Source of the DNA: Acinetobacter chengduensis
Lineage (GTDB): Bacteria > Pseudomonadota > Gammaproteobacteria > Pseudomonadales > Moraxellaceae
DNA: 64,000 nucleotides
NCBI RefSeq assembly: GCF_003664645.1
Contig: NZ_RCHC01000006.1
Coordinates: forward strand, 152,314 to 216,313
Direction: 5' to 3'
Every line of letters begins with the position of its first letter. Positions within the stretch are counted from its first letter, which is position 1. The translations under genes and the position numbers were made by a program. This document shows positions 18,161 through 27,571 of the stretch, piece after piece. The notes under the pieces were generated by a model. It was given only the letters and a program-made list of their open reading frames with translations. It was not told the origin of the DNA and ran no database searches.

Positions 18161-19366
18161 TTAAGCCATACGACGTGTCAATAACAACATCACGATCGCA
18201 GAAATAATAATACATGGAATAGCAGCTGAAATTACACCTGCAGCACCAAAACCAGCAGTTAGCAACGCACCCGCAATTGCAGGCCCAAGCATTGCGCCTA
18301 CACGGCCCACTGCTGAGGCAACACCAATACCTGTACCACGCACAGTTGTTGGGTACACAATGCCACCAAAAGCATAGAGTACGCCTTGGCAACCAATAAC
18401 AAAGGCACCAACCAAAGCTGAAGCCAAGTACATTTGCGTTAATGAACCTGCTGCATTTAATGCCAATAGACCTGCTAAAATACCGCCGTACATTAATAGA
18501 ATAACAAAGGTTTTTTTCCAGCGATCAGTTAATACACCTAGAATCACCGTACCTACAGTTGCGCTCACCATGAAATAGAACTGTGCAGTCGCACCTTCTT
18601 TACGTGTAAAGCCTAACTCTTGGAACAACGACGGTAACCAACTTAACATGATGTAAACCACCATCAATGTGAAGAAGTAACTTGTCCAAAGGAAAACCGT
18701 ACGCAATAAGTTTTCAGAATTAAATAGGTCTTTGAATGAGCCTTGTTGTGTTGCTTCAGTATTTGCAATCGCAGTTTGCTCTTTTGCCTTTAAGTATTCT
18801 TTAGACTCAGGAAGCAATAGCATCATGATTGGAACCACGATGATCGGCAACAAACCACCTAAATAGAAAATATTTTTCCAGTTCGAGCCAAACTCAGTAC
18901 TTGCAACCAATGATAAAATTGCTGCACCCACAGGCATACCACAGTACATTAAGCCAACAGCACGACCGCGGTTTGCTGGTGTTACAGCTTCAGAGGCAAG
19001 TGTAATTAAGATTGGCATTGCGGCACCTAGTCCAGCACCTGCCAAGAAACGCACCGTAAGTAACGAGTTAAAGCTGTTTACCCATACGGTACATAATGTA
19101 AATACTGCAAAAATCGCTACTGACCAAATTAATACTGTTTTACGACCAATACGGTCCGCAATTCGACCACCAACCAGTGCACCAGGCAATAAGCCCAGAA
19201 TCCCTGCACTAAAAAACACCCCCAGTTGCGAACTGTCGAGACCAAAATGTTCACGAATACCCGCAGCTGCAATACCTGCTGCCTGAATGTCTAAGCCCTC
19301 GATTACGGCAATTAGAAAACAGATCGCTACCGTGACAATAGCATGCTTATTATCTGACTTTTCCAT
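18161..19366 (-). CDS. MFS transporter, aromatic acid type (MhpT-like)
   Basis: A 401-residue, 12-segment major facilitator. The loop 2-3 motif is GGRIADRIGRKTVL. The strings EGLDIQAAGIAAAGI, FFSAGILGLLPGALVGGRIADR and VGLMYCGMPVGAAI closely match E. coli MhpT (3-(3-hydroxyphenyl)propionate uptake). No aromatic catabolic genes lie next to it, so the substrate is open. The start has a GGAG-type site just upstream (complement at 19369-19372). It may be regulated from the long AT-rich gap upstream. Confidence 0.85.
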   Translation of the reverse strand: MEKSDNKHAIVTVAICFLIAVIEGLDIQAAGIAAAGIREHFGLDSSQLGVFFSAGILGLLPGALVGGRIADRIGRKTVLIWSVAIFAVFTLCTVWVNSFNSLLTVRFLAGAGLGAAMPILITLASEAVTPANRGRAVGLMYCGMPVGAAILSLVASTEFGSNWKNIFYLGGLLPIIVVPIMMLLLPESKEYLKAKEQTAIANTEATQQGSFKDLFNSENLLRTVFLWTSYFFTLMVVYIMLSWLPSLFQELGFTRKEGATAQFYFMVSATVGTVILGVLTDRWKKTFVILLMYGGILAGLLALNAAGSLTQMYLASALVGAFVIGCQGVLYAFGGIVYPTTVRGTGIGVASAVGRVGAMLGPAIAGALLTAGFGAAGVISAAIPCIIISAIVMLLLTRRMA

Positions 19367-20092
19367 TGGAGAATCCTTATGTCAATCAGTGTTCAAAAAA
19401 TGCATCATCTATGAGCAACTCAAATGAACATACTGACAATAAGTGTTAGTCCAAAGGCGTATACCGCTTATATTTGTTGATTTTTCTTTTAGTTAAACAC
19501 GTGTATATAAAGTCTTAAAAGCGATAAATATATTTCTACTTGATCAAACAAATGTAATATTTCAACAGACAGATCAATTACTATTATTTACAATTTGGTA
19601 TGTAATGAATTTTTTTATTATATTTAAAATAGATTACTAACATAACTTTTAAAGATCGATAATCATAAATACATAGTTATTTTCTATAACTTTGAAGTCT
19701 ATGTTTATCCATTTTTCATCTTAAATTCTGATTAAAATAGGCGGAATTGGGTTCTATACAGCGTTTTAAGTACCTTTCATCTCACTTGATCGATAGATTT
19801 TGCACTTTTCTAGTCTGTATTTTATCGCCTATATACATAGTTCAACAAAACAAACCCAAGCGAATATCATTCGTTAAAAACAAGTGCTTGATTGTTTTAA
19901 TTAAGCTTTGTATAAAGTTTTTTAATGCTTTGACTAAAGCATATTGTTCTTAGGCGCATGATCAGTCATAATTTGCATAAGCATTACCCAATTCCATGCA
20001 AACGGATTGATTTGCTGTCTATCAAAATACGAACCTGTCCAAATTCATACTCAATTTAGTCGTTTGGATAGAAAAATAGGATTGTTTTAAAA
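19367..20092. other. 726-base AT-rich intergenic region
   Basis: Lies between the divergently transcribed MFS gene and dapA. It is very AT-rich, with many TATA-like strings that could be promoters for both. Reading frames in it (for example near 19747-19953) lack ribosome sites and recognisable protein character. A short inverted repeat (TTGCAT near 19974 and ATGCAA near 19996) lies about 100 bases before dapA. No RNA gene or mobile element remnant is evident. Confidence 0.5.
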
Positions 20093-20992
20093 ATGACTCA
20101 GCAAGCACAGCCGATCCAAGGCTCAATTGTCGCAATCGTCACCCCAATGTTCGAAGATGGCAGCGTAGATTGGAAGGGACTCGAAAAGCTCGTTGAGTGG
20201 CATATCCAAGAAGGCACAAACAGTATTGTTGCTGTCGGGACGACAGGCGAAGCATCGACTTTAAGCATGGCTGAACACACACAAGTGATCAAAGAAATCA
20301 TTCGTGTTGCCAACAAACGAATTCCAATTATTGCCGGTACGGGTGCAAACTCAACCCACGAAGCGATTGAGCTAACCAAAGAAGCAAAAGAACTTGGTGC
20401 AGATGCTGCGCTACTGGTAACGCCTTATTATAATAAGCCGACCCAAGAAGGTCTGTTCCAACATTATAAAGCAATTGCTGAAGCCTCTGATTTACCACTA
20501 ATTTTGTATAACGTACCCGGTCGTACTGGTGTCGATATGCTCAATGAAACGGTTATTCGTTTAGCGGATATTCCACAAATTGTAGGTATTAAAGATGCAA
20601 CAGGCGATGTGCCACGTGGTATTGAGTTAATCAAAGGCCTTGAAGGCAAAACCATGACTGTTTATTCAGGCGATGATGCTACGGCATATCAATTGATGGA
20701 ACATGGCGCAAAAGGCAATATCTCTGTAACAGCTAATGTTGCACCAAAAGCAATGAGCAACGTTTGTGCAGCTGCCCTTGCAGGTGATCATGCGAAAGCT
20801 GCTGAATTTAATGCAACAGTTGCAAATCTACACAATATTTTATTTTGTGAATCTAACCCAATTCCTGTGAAATGGGCACTTCATGATATGGGCTTAATCA
20901 GCACAGGTATCCGCCTGCCGTTGACACCGCTTGCAGAACAATACCGCGCACCGCTAAACGAAGCACTTAATCAAGCGGGCGTAATCAAATAA
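20093..20992 (+). CDS. dapA: 4-hydroxy-tetrahydrodipicolinate synthase
   Basis: A 299-residue class I aldolase that condenses pyruvate with aspartate semialdehyde on the path to diaminopimelate and lysine. The motif GTTGEASTL is near residue 45, the catalytic Tyr is in LYNVPGRTGVD and the Schiff-base Lys is in VGIKDATGDV. The ATG at 20093 follows AGGATTG. dapA is followed 15 bases later by a bamC-like gene and then purC, the same order as the dapA-bamC region of E. coli. Confidence 0.97.
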   Translation: MTQQAQPIQGSIVAIVTPMFEDGSVDWKGLEKLVEWHIQEGTNSIVAVGTTGEASTLSMAEHTQVIKEIIRVANKRIPIIAGTGANSTHEAIELTKEAKELGADAALLVTPYYNKPTQEGLFQHYKAIAEASDLPLILYNVPGRTGVDMLNETVIRLADIPQIVGIKDATGDVPRGIELIKGLEGKTMTVYSGDDATAYQLMEHGAKGNISVTANVAPKAMSNVCAAALAGDHAKAAEFNATVANLHNILFCESNPIPVKWALHDMGLISTGIRLPLTPLAEQYRAPLNEALNQAGVIK

Positions 20993-21007
20993 AGAGCAGT
21001 AAAAATT

Positions 21008-21613
21008 ATGCAATTACGTTTAGGTCTCACCCTTGCACTTTCAGTATTCAGTTTAGCAGGTTGTAGTTCTTTGGCCTTTAAAAATGGCACCTTAGATTAT
21101 AAAGAAACCACGACTTTAGAACCGCTGAAATATCCTGAAGGCTCAATGGTGCGACCAGTAGCGCCATTGTATCCTGCTCCAACGGTTGATGCGCTTGCAA
21201 TTGAGCATGCACCAAAACTTGAAAACAAACGTGGCAACCGTTTTGCTTTACCACGCCCAGATGCAGCTCAGGAACAATCCGCTGCAGATGACACGAATAC
21301 TACAGCTATGCCAGGACGCCCACAGCTTTTAAGTGATGGAAATCAAAATCCTTTACTCAAAATAGATGGAAATTCTGCTACAATTTGGCAATACACACTT
21401 GCCACCCTCAGTAGTCTCAATCACACCATTATTGGTCAAAGTAAAAACCGTTATGAAGTAACTGTGAAAGTCGACCAAAAAATGTATGTGTTAAGACTGT
21501 CTTCTGTGGGTTCTAGCAATAATCTAGCTGTATTCAATGCCGATAACACTTTTGCAGACAAAGAAGTCGCTGCAGAATTGTTAGCTCAGATTTACCAAAA
21601 TTGGCCAGCCTAG
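21008..21613 (+). CDS. bamC: BamC-like lipoprotein
   Basis: A 201-residue lipoprotein with lipobox LAGC (lipidated Cys at 19). After it comes a BamC-type start: GTLDYKETTTLEPLKYPEG, then a proline-rich stretch ending near FALPRP. One compact domain (about residues 120-200) resembles a single helix-grip domain; E. coli BamC has two, so this is a short form. BamC is an accessory part of the outer-membrane protein assembly machine. Its place directly after dapA supports the call. The TAG stop lies inside the stem of the terminator that follows. Confidence 0.75.
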   Translation: MQLRLGLTLALSVFSLAGCSSLAFKNGTLDYKETTTLEPLKYPEGSMVRPVAPLYPAPTVDALAIEHAPKLENKRGNRFALPRPDAAQEQSAADDTNTTAMPGRPQLLSDGNQNPLLKIDGNSATIWQYTLATLSSLNHTIIGQSKNRYEVTVKVDQKMYVLRLSSVGSSNNLAVFNADNTFADKEVAAELLAQIYQNWPA

Positions 21614-21633
21614 ACATTTCTAGGCATTTTTTT
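21608..21633 (+). terminator. Terminator overlapping the bamC stop codon
   Basis: GCCTAGA (21608-21614) pairs with TCTAGGC (21619-21625) across CATT, followed by A and eight T. The bamC TAG stop (21611-21613) is in the left arm, so a ribosome terminating there would cover the stem. It ends 18 bases before the purC start. Confidence 0.8.
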
Positions 21634-21650
21634 TGAAAAAGGTTCCCTCC

Positions 21651-22370
21651 ATGTTAAAACAAACCTTGCTCTATACTGGTAAAGCGAAATCTGTTTATGA
21701 AACAGACAGTGCAGATCACCTCATCCTAGTCTTCCGTGACGATGCCTCTGCATTCAATGGCGAGAAAATCGAACAACTAGATCGTAAAGGTAAGGTGAAC
21801 AACCGTTTTAACGCCTTTATCATGGAAAAATTGGCAGCTGCTGGCATTGAAACTCACTTTGAGAAACTTCTTTCTCCAACTGAAGTTTTAGTGAAAAAAT
21901 TACACATGATTCCTGTGGAATGTGTAGTACGTAACTATGCTGCTGGTTCATTATGCCGTCGTTTAGGTGTTGAAGAAGGTAAAGAGTTGGTCCCACCAAC
22001 ATTTGAACTTTTCTTTAAAGACGACGCACTTGGCGATCCAATGGTAAACGAATCTCAAGCGATTTCTTTGGGTTGGGCGACTGCTGAGCAATTGGCTCAA
22101 ATGAAAGACTTAACTTACAAAGTTAATGACGTATTGAAAGAACTTTTTGCTGCTGGCAACATGCTTCTTGTTGATTTCAAGCTTGAATTCGGTGTTTTCC
22201 ACGACCGTATCGTACTGGGTGATGAATTCTCTCCAGATGGTTGCCGTCTATGGGACAAAGATACCAAGAAAAAACTCGACAAAGACCGTTTCCGTCAAGG
22301 CCTAGGCGGTGTTGTAGAAGCATACGAAGAAGTTGCTGCACGTATTGGCATCGACCTTTCAGACATCTAA
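21651..22370 (+). CDS. purC: SAICAR synthetase (phosphoribosylaminoimidazole-succinocarboxamide synthase)
   Basis: A 239-residue purine-pathway enzyme that couples CAIR with aspartate using ATP. It begins [14 protein letters not shown] and has [12 protein letters not shown], the [12 protein letters not shown] signature and [11 protein letters not shown]. The ATG at 21651 lies 9-10 bases after AAAGG. The frame extends upstream to a TTG at 21633, but that part is within the terminator. Length is standard for gammaproteobacteria. Possibly transcribed by read-through from dapA-bamC or from its own promoter. Confidence 0.97.
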   Translation: MLKQTLLYTGKAKSVYETDSADHLILVFRDDASAFNGEKIEQLDRKGKVNNRFNAFIMEKLAAAGIETHFEKLLSPTEVLVKKLHMIPVECVVRNYAAGSLCRRLGVEEGKELVPPTFELFFKDDALGDPMVNESQAISLGWATAEQLAQMKDLTYKVNDVLKELFAAGNMLLVDFKLEFGVFHDRIVLGDEFSPDGCRLWDKDTKKKLDKDRFRQGLGGVVEAYEEVAARIGIDLSDI

Positions 22371-22391
22371 TCGATTCTGAAACTTCAATCA

Positions 22392-22420
22392 AAAAAAACC
22401 GAGCGATGCTCGGTTTTTTT
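22392..22420 (+). terminator. Terminator of purC
   Basis: ACCGAGC pairs with GCTCGGT across a three-base loop, flanked by A- and T-runs. Confidence 0.85.
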
Positions 22421-22588
22421 GATTTTATAGCCTCAATATTTGCTAAAGCTCAAAAAATTTGTTGGTAAAAAACCATCAAAATAAAAATATTTTACCGGTC
22501 GTAAAATTAATTACTTTATTTTTAATAATAAATTCAATTACTTTTAAATTGATCTAAAAAACAAATCACATTGATAAAAATGCCCGTT

Positions 22589-22617
22589 TTTACAAACAGT
22601 ACAAAGCACCCTATCAT
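22589..22617 (+). promoter_or_regulatory. Sigma-70 type promoter of a putative small RNA
   Basis: TTTACA (22589-22594) and TATCAT (22612-22617) each differ from the consensus by one base and are separated by exactly 17 bases. No protein-coding start with a ribosome site follows. A strong terminator does, about 135 bases later. Confidence 0.65.
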
Positions 22618-22623
22618 GAATAC

Positions 22624-22758
22624 AGATTAGACAGGCAGAGTGATCTCAAACCAATCATGTATGCGCTGTCGACCAAATTATTTTGTCTTGCATCTATGCC
22701 AGACCGATCAGCTTTCTTTTTCAGCCCAGTTCTCCCCCAAGAAACTGGGCTTTTTTTT
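22624..22758 (+). ncRNA. Putative small RNA between purC and rarA
   Basis: Predicted from a near-consensus promoter (22589-22617) and a strong intrinsic terminator: AGCCCAGTT (22723-22731) pairs with AACTGGGCT (22743-22751), followed by seven or more T. The predicted length is about 135 nt. Just before the terminator is a U-rich single-stranded stretch (GCTTTCTTTTTC), which is typical of Hfq-bound RNAs. No open frame with a Shine-Dalgarno is present. It converges on rarA, whose 3' end lies 49 bases further. I do not recognise a known RNA family. Confidence 0.55.
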
Positions 22759-22806
22759 GTCCATGCCTTTTCGCTTAATACTGGGGTTGCACTCATGGAC
22801 AAGGTT

Positions 22807-24093
22807 TTACTGTTGCTGTTGCTGTTGCTGTTGCTGCTCTTGCCAACGGCGTTGTTGTAAACGCTCGCCTTCAACCTCACGCTTATTACGTGCCGACTCA
22901 TAGAGTTTCGTGCCCTTCAATTCAGGAGGTAGGTATTCTTGACGCACAAAATGCTCTGGATAATGATGTGGATATAAGTAATCCACTCCATAACCTTGTT
23001 CTTTCATTAACTTGGTTGGTGCATTGCGTAAATGCAAAGGTACAGGCAAATTGGCGGTTTTCTCGGCCAAATCCATTGCTTTATTAATGGCTAAATATGT
23101 ACTGTTACTTTTAGCACTGGTCGCCAAGTACACTACACATTGACCCAATATAATTCGTGCTTCTGGCATACCAATCGCTTGTACAGAGCGGAAGCATTCG
23201 CCCGCCAGTAATAAGGCATTTGGATTTGAGTTACCAATATCTTCAGATGCAGCAATCAGCATACGGCGTGCTAAAAATACGGGATCTTCACCACCTTTGA
23301 GCATACGTGCCAGCCAATACAAAGCAGCATCAGGATCACTGCCACGAATCGACTTAATCATGGCAGAGACTAAGTCATAGTGCTGCTCACCAGATTTGTC
23401 ATAGCGTGCAATATTTTGCTGAGCAACTTTTACGACTACCGCATTAGTAATGATATTTTCTACATCTGCTTCAAATGTACTTGCTACTAAATCCAATAAA
23501 TTAAGTGCCTTTCGTGCATCTCCAGCAGCAAATTGGATTAAAGCTTCATATTCTTCTATTTGAATATAACGGTCTTTTAAAAATTGATCTTGCTCAATTG
23601 CATGTTTTAATAATTTTTGTATAGACGCTTCATCTAGAGCATTTAAGGTATACACCTGACAACGCGACAATAGTGCGCTATTCACTTCAAATGATGGATT
23701 TTCAGTGGTCGCACCAATTAATGTAATTTTGCCTTTTTCAACAGCATTTAATAATGCATCTTGCTGAGACTTATTAAAGCGGTGAATTTCATCAATAAAC
23801 ACCACGGGCGTGAGTAGATCGCCACTGTCTGCGATGACTTCACGTAACTCTTTCACCCCTGTATTTAATGCAGACAAACTCACAAAAGGGCGATCTATGG
23901 CCTGCGCCAATAGCAATGCAATGGTGGTTTTACCGACGCCAGGCGGGCCCCAAAATATAATCGAAGGTAAATGCCCTTGATCAATCATCTGACGCAATGG
24001 CGCTTCCTCTCCCAGCAGGTGATCCTGCCCAATAATCTCAGAAAGGTCGCGGGGTCTAATTCGTTCTGGAAGCGGAATATTGCTGTCTGACAT
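22807..24093 (-). CDS. rarA: Replication-associated recombination ATPase RarA (MgsA)
   Basis: A 428-residue AAA+ ATPase of the clamp-loader type that acts at stalled replication forks. Walker A is GPPGVGKT (residues 49-56), Walker B is VVFIDEIHRFNKSQQD, sensor 1 is LIGATTENPSF, and the C-terminal tetramerisation region (KSIRGSDPDAALYWLARML) is intact. The last residues, after QQRRWQEQ, are an unbroken glutamine tract, nine at the very end, encoded by alternating CAA/CAG. The family normally ends without such a tail. It is divergent from the GGDEF-EAL gene. Confidence 0.95.
   Translation of the reverse strand: MSDSNIPLPERIRPRDLSEIIGQDHLLGEEAPLRQMIDQGHLPSIIFWGPPGVGKTTIALLLAQAIDRPFVSLSALNTGVKELREVIADSGDLLTPVVFIDEIHRFNKSQQDALLNAVEKGKITLIGATTENPSFEVNSALLSRCQVYTLNALDEASIQKLLKHAIEQDQFLKDRYIQIEEYEALIQFAAGDARKALNLLDLVASTFEADVENIITNAVVVKVAQQNIARYDKSGEQHYDLVSAMIKSIRGSDPDAALYWLARMLKGGEDPVFLARRMLIAASEDIGNSNPNALLLAGECFRSVQAIGMPEARIILGQCVVYLATSAKSNSTYLAINKAMDLAEKTANLPVPLHLRNAPTKLMKEQGYGVDYLYPHHYPEHFVRQEYLPPELKGTKLYESARNKREVEGERLQQRRWQEQQQQQQQQQ
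22810..22836. repeat. CAACAG hexanucleotide repeat in the 3' end of rarA
   Basis: On the coding (minus) strand CAACAG is repeated four times directly before the TAA stop, preceded by a further CAG. It encodes the C-terminal Gln tract. Repeats of this kind can change length by slippage in steps of two residues without breaking the frame. Confidence 0.8.
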
Positions 24094-24366
24094 TGTCTAA
24101 ATTCACGGCTGCTGAAAAATACATCGAGCTCTATTCTAACACTAGCTTTTTTGATTTCTGCAGCAATATTCTGTTGCAATCACAGAAGTTTTTGGGTGTT
24201 CATCGGCTAATTGTTGGATGGTCAGAATTTTGTGGAAAGTTTAAAATAAATATGATTAGTTATTTGTAAAACACTTCCTGAAAGTATGGCTTCACGCTAT
24301 GCTTGAGAAGATAACACGTACAGAAACAAGGATTGCTTCTGCTGCCATAGCCACATTGGTGACCCC

Positions 24367-26499
24367 ATGAAATCTTCATCGAAGAACAAGCCAGCCGTGC
24401 CACACGCTCAGTATGATGCTGAGCTTAGAACGACTTTACATACCGCACAGCCCAATGTTGTCGATGACGTTATGCTTCAACAATTTGCCAATAATATGCC
24501 CTTGCCACTGTGGCTACAAACTGCTCAAGGCTCGACTTTTAGTAACAATAAGCTTTGTCAGTTTATCGATTTAGATCTGAACCAGCATCTACCCGAAAAA
24601 TGGCTCAACTATATTCATCCTGAAGACTTCGAACATTTTATTGTCCTTTGGCAAAAAGCACAGCAAACCAAACAAAATTTTAAAAAAGAATGTCGCCTTA
24701 AACATCATCAACTTGGCTATCGTATGTGTGCAGTTCACACCGAATTTCCACACAGCTCTGGTACATTATTTGAATGTTCCGTCAGTTTTATCGATATTCA
24801 TGACAGTTATGAAAAACAACAAGCCTTAAGCCAACAAGTAACAGCACAAAATAAAATGCTGAATGCCAGTATCGACTGCATTAAAATCTTAGCACCCGAT
24901 GGCAACTTAACCCACATGAACCGTTCAGGTTGTCTGGCCTTAGGCGTTCCCATCGCCGAAAAAAAATTTGGCATGCCGTGGTTAAATTTATTACCAGCAG
25001 ACATTCGTGAAGCAGGCTCAGTAGCCTTAGCACAAGCCTGCCAAGGCAAAAATACCCGTTTTGCAGGCAAAAGCTTGAATGGTGAACAAACCCCTCTGTT
25101 TTGGGACAATATTTTGACCCCTATCTTGGACGAAAATGGGGTAACAGAAAGTATTTTATGTGTATCACGTGACGTGACCCAACAAAAAATAGCTGAAAGC
25201 CGTCTACAACAAGTCATTGAACATGATGAGCTGACAGGCCTATTTAACCGTCGCGCCTTTACCCGAATTTTTAAAAAACACCTGCAATATGCGCTCAATT
25301 ATGATCATCAAATTGGCCTAATGCTGATTGACCTCGACTACTTTAAGCATGTCAACGATACGCTCGGTCATGTTGCTGGTGATCATTTATTACATACTCT
25401 CGGTCAACGTTTTAAAAGCTGTTTTTCTGAAGATATTATTGTGTCACGCTTGGGTGGCGATGAATTTGCAATCTTGGTGCCAGAGCTTATCGATGAGCAA
25501 CAGCTGATGGATGTGGCCCACCAAGCTTGGCTACAACTGGATATGCCCATTAGCTACACAGGGCAATTCATTAATGGTGGTATGAGTATCGGCTGTTCGA
25601 TCTACCCGCGTGATGCACAAAGTTCTTCTAACTTAATGAAATGTGCCGATATCGCCCTGAATGATTTAAAGATTAGCGGACGTGGTGGCATACGCATGTT
25701 TAATTTAGACATGTTTAAAGCACTCGAAGCCACGACACGGCAACTTACTTTGGCACGCAGTATCATTAAAAATGATCAAATTGAACCGTTCTATCAACCA
25801 AAGGTTCAGCTACAAGATAGCCGTGTTATTGGCTTTGAAGCCTTACTACGCTGGAAAGATCAACATGGTGTATTGCAATTGCCTTCCCATATTTATGCAG
25901 CCTTCCAAGATTATGACTTGGCCTCACGTATTAGTGAAACCATGCAGAATAAAATCTTCCAAGACATGAATGAATGGCAAGACCAAGGCTTAGAATTACT
26001 ACCTATTTCAATTAATGCAGCACCCGTCGAATTTTTACGAGACGACTATGCAGAAAAAATGCTTTTGCGCTTGAAAAAGTACAAAATTCCACATGATAAA
26101 GTGGAAGTGGAAATTACCGAGCAAAGCTTGTCTGAACGAGGGTCTCATTATGTTATTCGTGCTTTACACCTCCTGAAAAAAGAAGGCTTGAGTATTTCGT
26201 TAGACGATTTTGGTACAGGGCATTCATCACTAACTCGTCTGAGTGACTATCCAATTGACTGTATTAAAATCGATCGTAATTTTGTTGAACGCATGACCAA
26301 AGATTCTTCTGCACTTGCGATTGTCAAAGCGATTACACAGCTCGGCTCTAGTATTTCCATGGATATTTTGGTTGAAGGAATTGAGAATACGGAGCAGCTC
26401 AATGTACTCAAAGACTGCGAATGCCAAAAAGGCCAAGGGTTCTATTTTTATCGCCCTATGAGCTTTGAACATATCAGCGCGCTGTTAGAAGTCCGTTAG
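24367..26499 (+). CDS. PAS-PAS-GGDEF-EAL cyclic-di-GMP protein
   Basis: A 710-residue cytoplasmic protein with no membrane segments. Two PAS-like sensor domains (about residues 35-145 and 155-275) precede a GGDEF domain with an intact RLGGDEF site near residue 360 and an EAL domain starting at GFEALLRW near 490. The EAL metal and catalytic residues look complete (SINAAPVEF, EITEQS, LDDFGTGHSS, IKIDRNFV). Both making and breaking c-di-GMP are therefore possible; the PAS domains presumably set the balance. The signal is unknown. It is divergent from rarA. Confidence 0.92.
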   Translation: MKSSSKNKPAVPHAQYDAELRTTLHTAQPNVVDDVMLQQFANNMPLPLWLQTAQGSTFSNNKLCQFIDLDLNQHLPEKWLNYIHPEDFEHFIVLWQKAQQTKQNFKKECRLKHHQLGYRMCAVHTEFPHSSGTLFECSVSFIDIHDSYEKQQALSQQVTAQNKMLNASIDCIKILAPDGNLTHMNRSGCLALGVPIAEKKFGMPWLNLLPADIREAGSVALAQACQGKNTRFAGKSLNGEQTPLFWDNILTPILDENGVTESILCVSRDVTQQKIAESRLQQVIEHDELTGLFNRRAFTRIFKKHLQYALNYDHQIGLMLIDLDYFKHVNDTLGHVAGDHLLHTLGQRFKSCFSEDIIVSRLGGDEFAILVPELIDEQQLMDVAHQAWLQLDMPISYTGQFINGGMSIGCSIYPRDAQSSSNLMKCADIALNDLKISGRGGIRMFNLDMFKALEATTRQLTLARSIIKNDQIEPFYQPKVQLQDSRVIGFEALLRWKDQHGVLQLPSHIYAAFQDYDLASRISETMQNKIFQDMNEWQDQGLELLPISINAAPVEFLRDDYAEKMLLRLKKYKIPHDKVEVEITEQSLSERGSHYVIRALHLLKKEGLSISLDDFGTGHSSLTRLSDYPIDCIKIDRNFVERMTKDSSALAIVKAITQLGSSISMDILVEGIENTEQLNVLKDCECQKGQGFYFYRPMSFEHISALLEVR

Positions 26500-26655
26500 T
26501 ACATGCATTCATGCTCTAGGATTACCATGCATAACCATCTACATATATGGCAACATAGACACGGCAACGCAATACAATGATATAGCCACATGCAATCAAT
26601 CAGGTGACGGCTCGCCAAAACCAACTATTCTATGTGCTAAAAAATCGCGCTCAAC

Positions 26656-27114
26656 TTAACGTACCCAGCGTATGATATATTCCTCAATTTCGTCAGGATC
26701 AATATCCAACTCACTAATACAACGGCCCGCAGCTGTTTTCTTTGCCGTTATGACAGTTTGTCGATTACCCGAAATCAAATAATGCCAAGAAGGTAATTTT
26801 TTTCCCTCTTGAACCCGTTTGTATGCACAACTTGAAGGCAACCAACGAATGGTATCCACTTGTACTGGCGTTAGTTGAATACAGTCAGGTACTGAGTCTT
26901 TACGATGCGTATAATCCGAGCACTGGCCTGTTTTACAATCCAATAACTGGCAAGCAACATTGGTATACGCCACTTCCCCAGTTTCATCATCTTCAAGTTT
27001 GATGAGACAACACAAACCACAGCCATCACATAGCGCTTCCCATTCAGTCGCATTTAACTCTGCAAGCGTGTAGTTGTTCCAAAATTGAGGGCGTAAAGTT
27101 TCCGTCATCATCAT
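26656..27114 (-). CDS. YcgN-type cysteine-cluster protein (UPF0260)
   Basis: A 152-residue member of UPF0260. The Cys cluster is complete: CDGCGLCC near residues 29-36, C-x5-C at TNVACQLLDC, then GQCSDYTHR and PDC. Such CxxCxxCC patterns usually bind zinc or an Fe-S cluster. The cellular role is not known. The gene begins with three consecutive Met codons at 27114, so the exact start is open by one or two residues. It stands alone between two convergent or divergent neighbours. Confidence 0.88.
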   Translation of the reverse strand: MMMTETLRPQFWNNYTLAELNATEWEALCDGCGLCCLIKLEDDETGEVAYTNVACQLLDCKTGQCSDYTHRKDSVPDCIQLTPVQVDTIRWLPSSCAYKRVQEGKKLPSWHYLISGNRQTVITAKKTAAGRCISELDIDPDEIEEYIIRWVR

Positions 27115-27299
27115 CGTATCAGTCTAAAAAAGCACAATCAGTATAGCAGTACATTTATGGCCTTTGCGGATTCCATCAGATCTTTAAGCATGCTGAAATA
27201 GATTAAAACTTAATCAACAGATTGCCAACGAAAGATCAACATTAGCTTGAACTTCATCACACTATACTGAATATGAAAAGAAAAACTTGGAGAATAACA

Positions 27300-27458
27300 A
27301 TGTTCCGTTGGGCGATTATATTTGCTGTGATTGCACTCATTGCCAGCTTATTAGGATTTGGTGGTGTTGCTGGTCTTTCTAAAGACTTTGCTGTGATTCT
27401 GTTGGTTATTGCAGTGATTCTAGCAATCGTAGGCTTTCTCTCACGAGGCAAAGTCTAA
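27300..27458 (+). CDS. DUF1328 small membrane protein (YtjA-like)
   Basis: A 52-residue protein made of two hydrophobic helices with the family pattern [24 protein letters not shown] and a GKV end. The ATG at 27300 has GGAG 8 bases upstream; the frame continues nine codons further out but without a site. DUF1328 proteins are small inner-membrane proteins of unknown function, often stress-linked in enterobacteria. A terminator follows. Confidence 0.85.
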   Translation: MFRWAIIFAVIALIASLLGFGGVAGLSKDFAVILLVIAVILAIVGFLSRGKV

Positions 27459-27498
27459 AAGCGACGTTAAATTCTGAAATGCCATAATATCTATGACA

Positions 27499-27531
27499 CA
27501 AAAAAACAGCACCTCATATGCTGTTTTTTTT
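27499..27531. terminator. Terminator between the DUF1328 gene and murJ
   Basis: AACAGCA pairs with TGCTGTT, flanked by long A- and T-runs. It can serve both converging genes. Confidence 0.8.
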
Positions 27532-27571
27532 GGACTCAATTCTAGGTGATATCGTCACCTAGACTACATCT

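Noticed and set aside
19747..19953. A possible 68-residue protein in the gap before dapA.
   Set aside because: The frame opens at TTG without a ribosome site, and the product is a low-complexity Lys/Ile/Phe/Cys mix as expected from AT-rich noncoding DNA.
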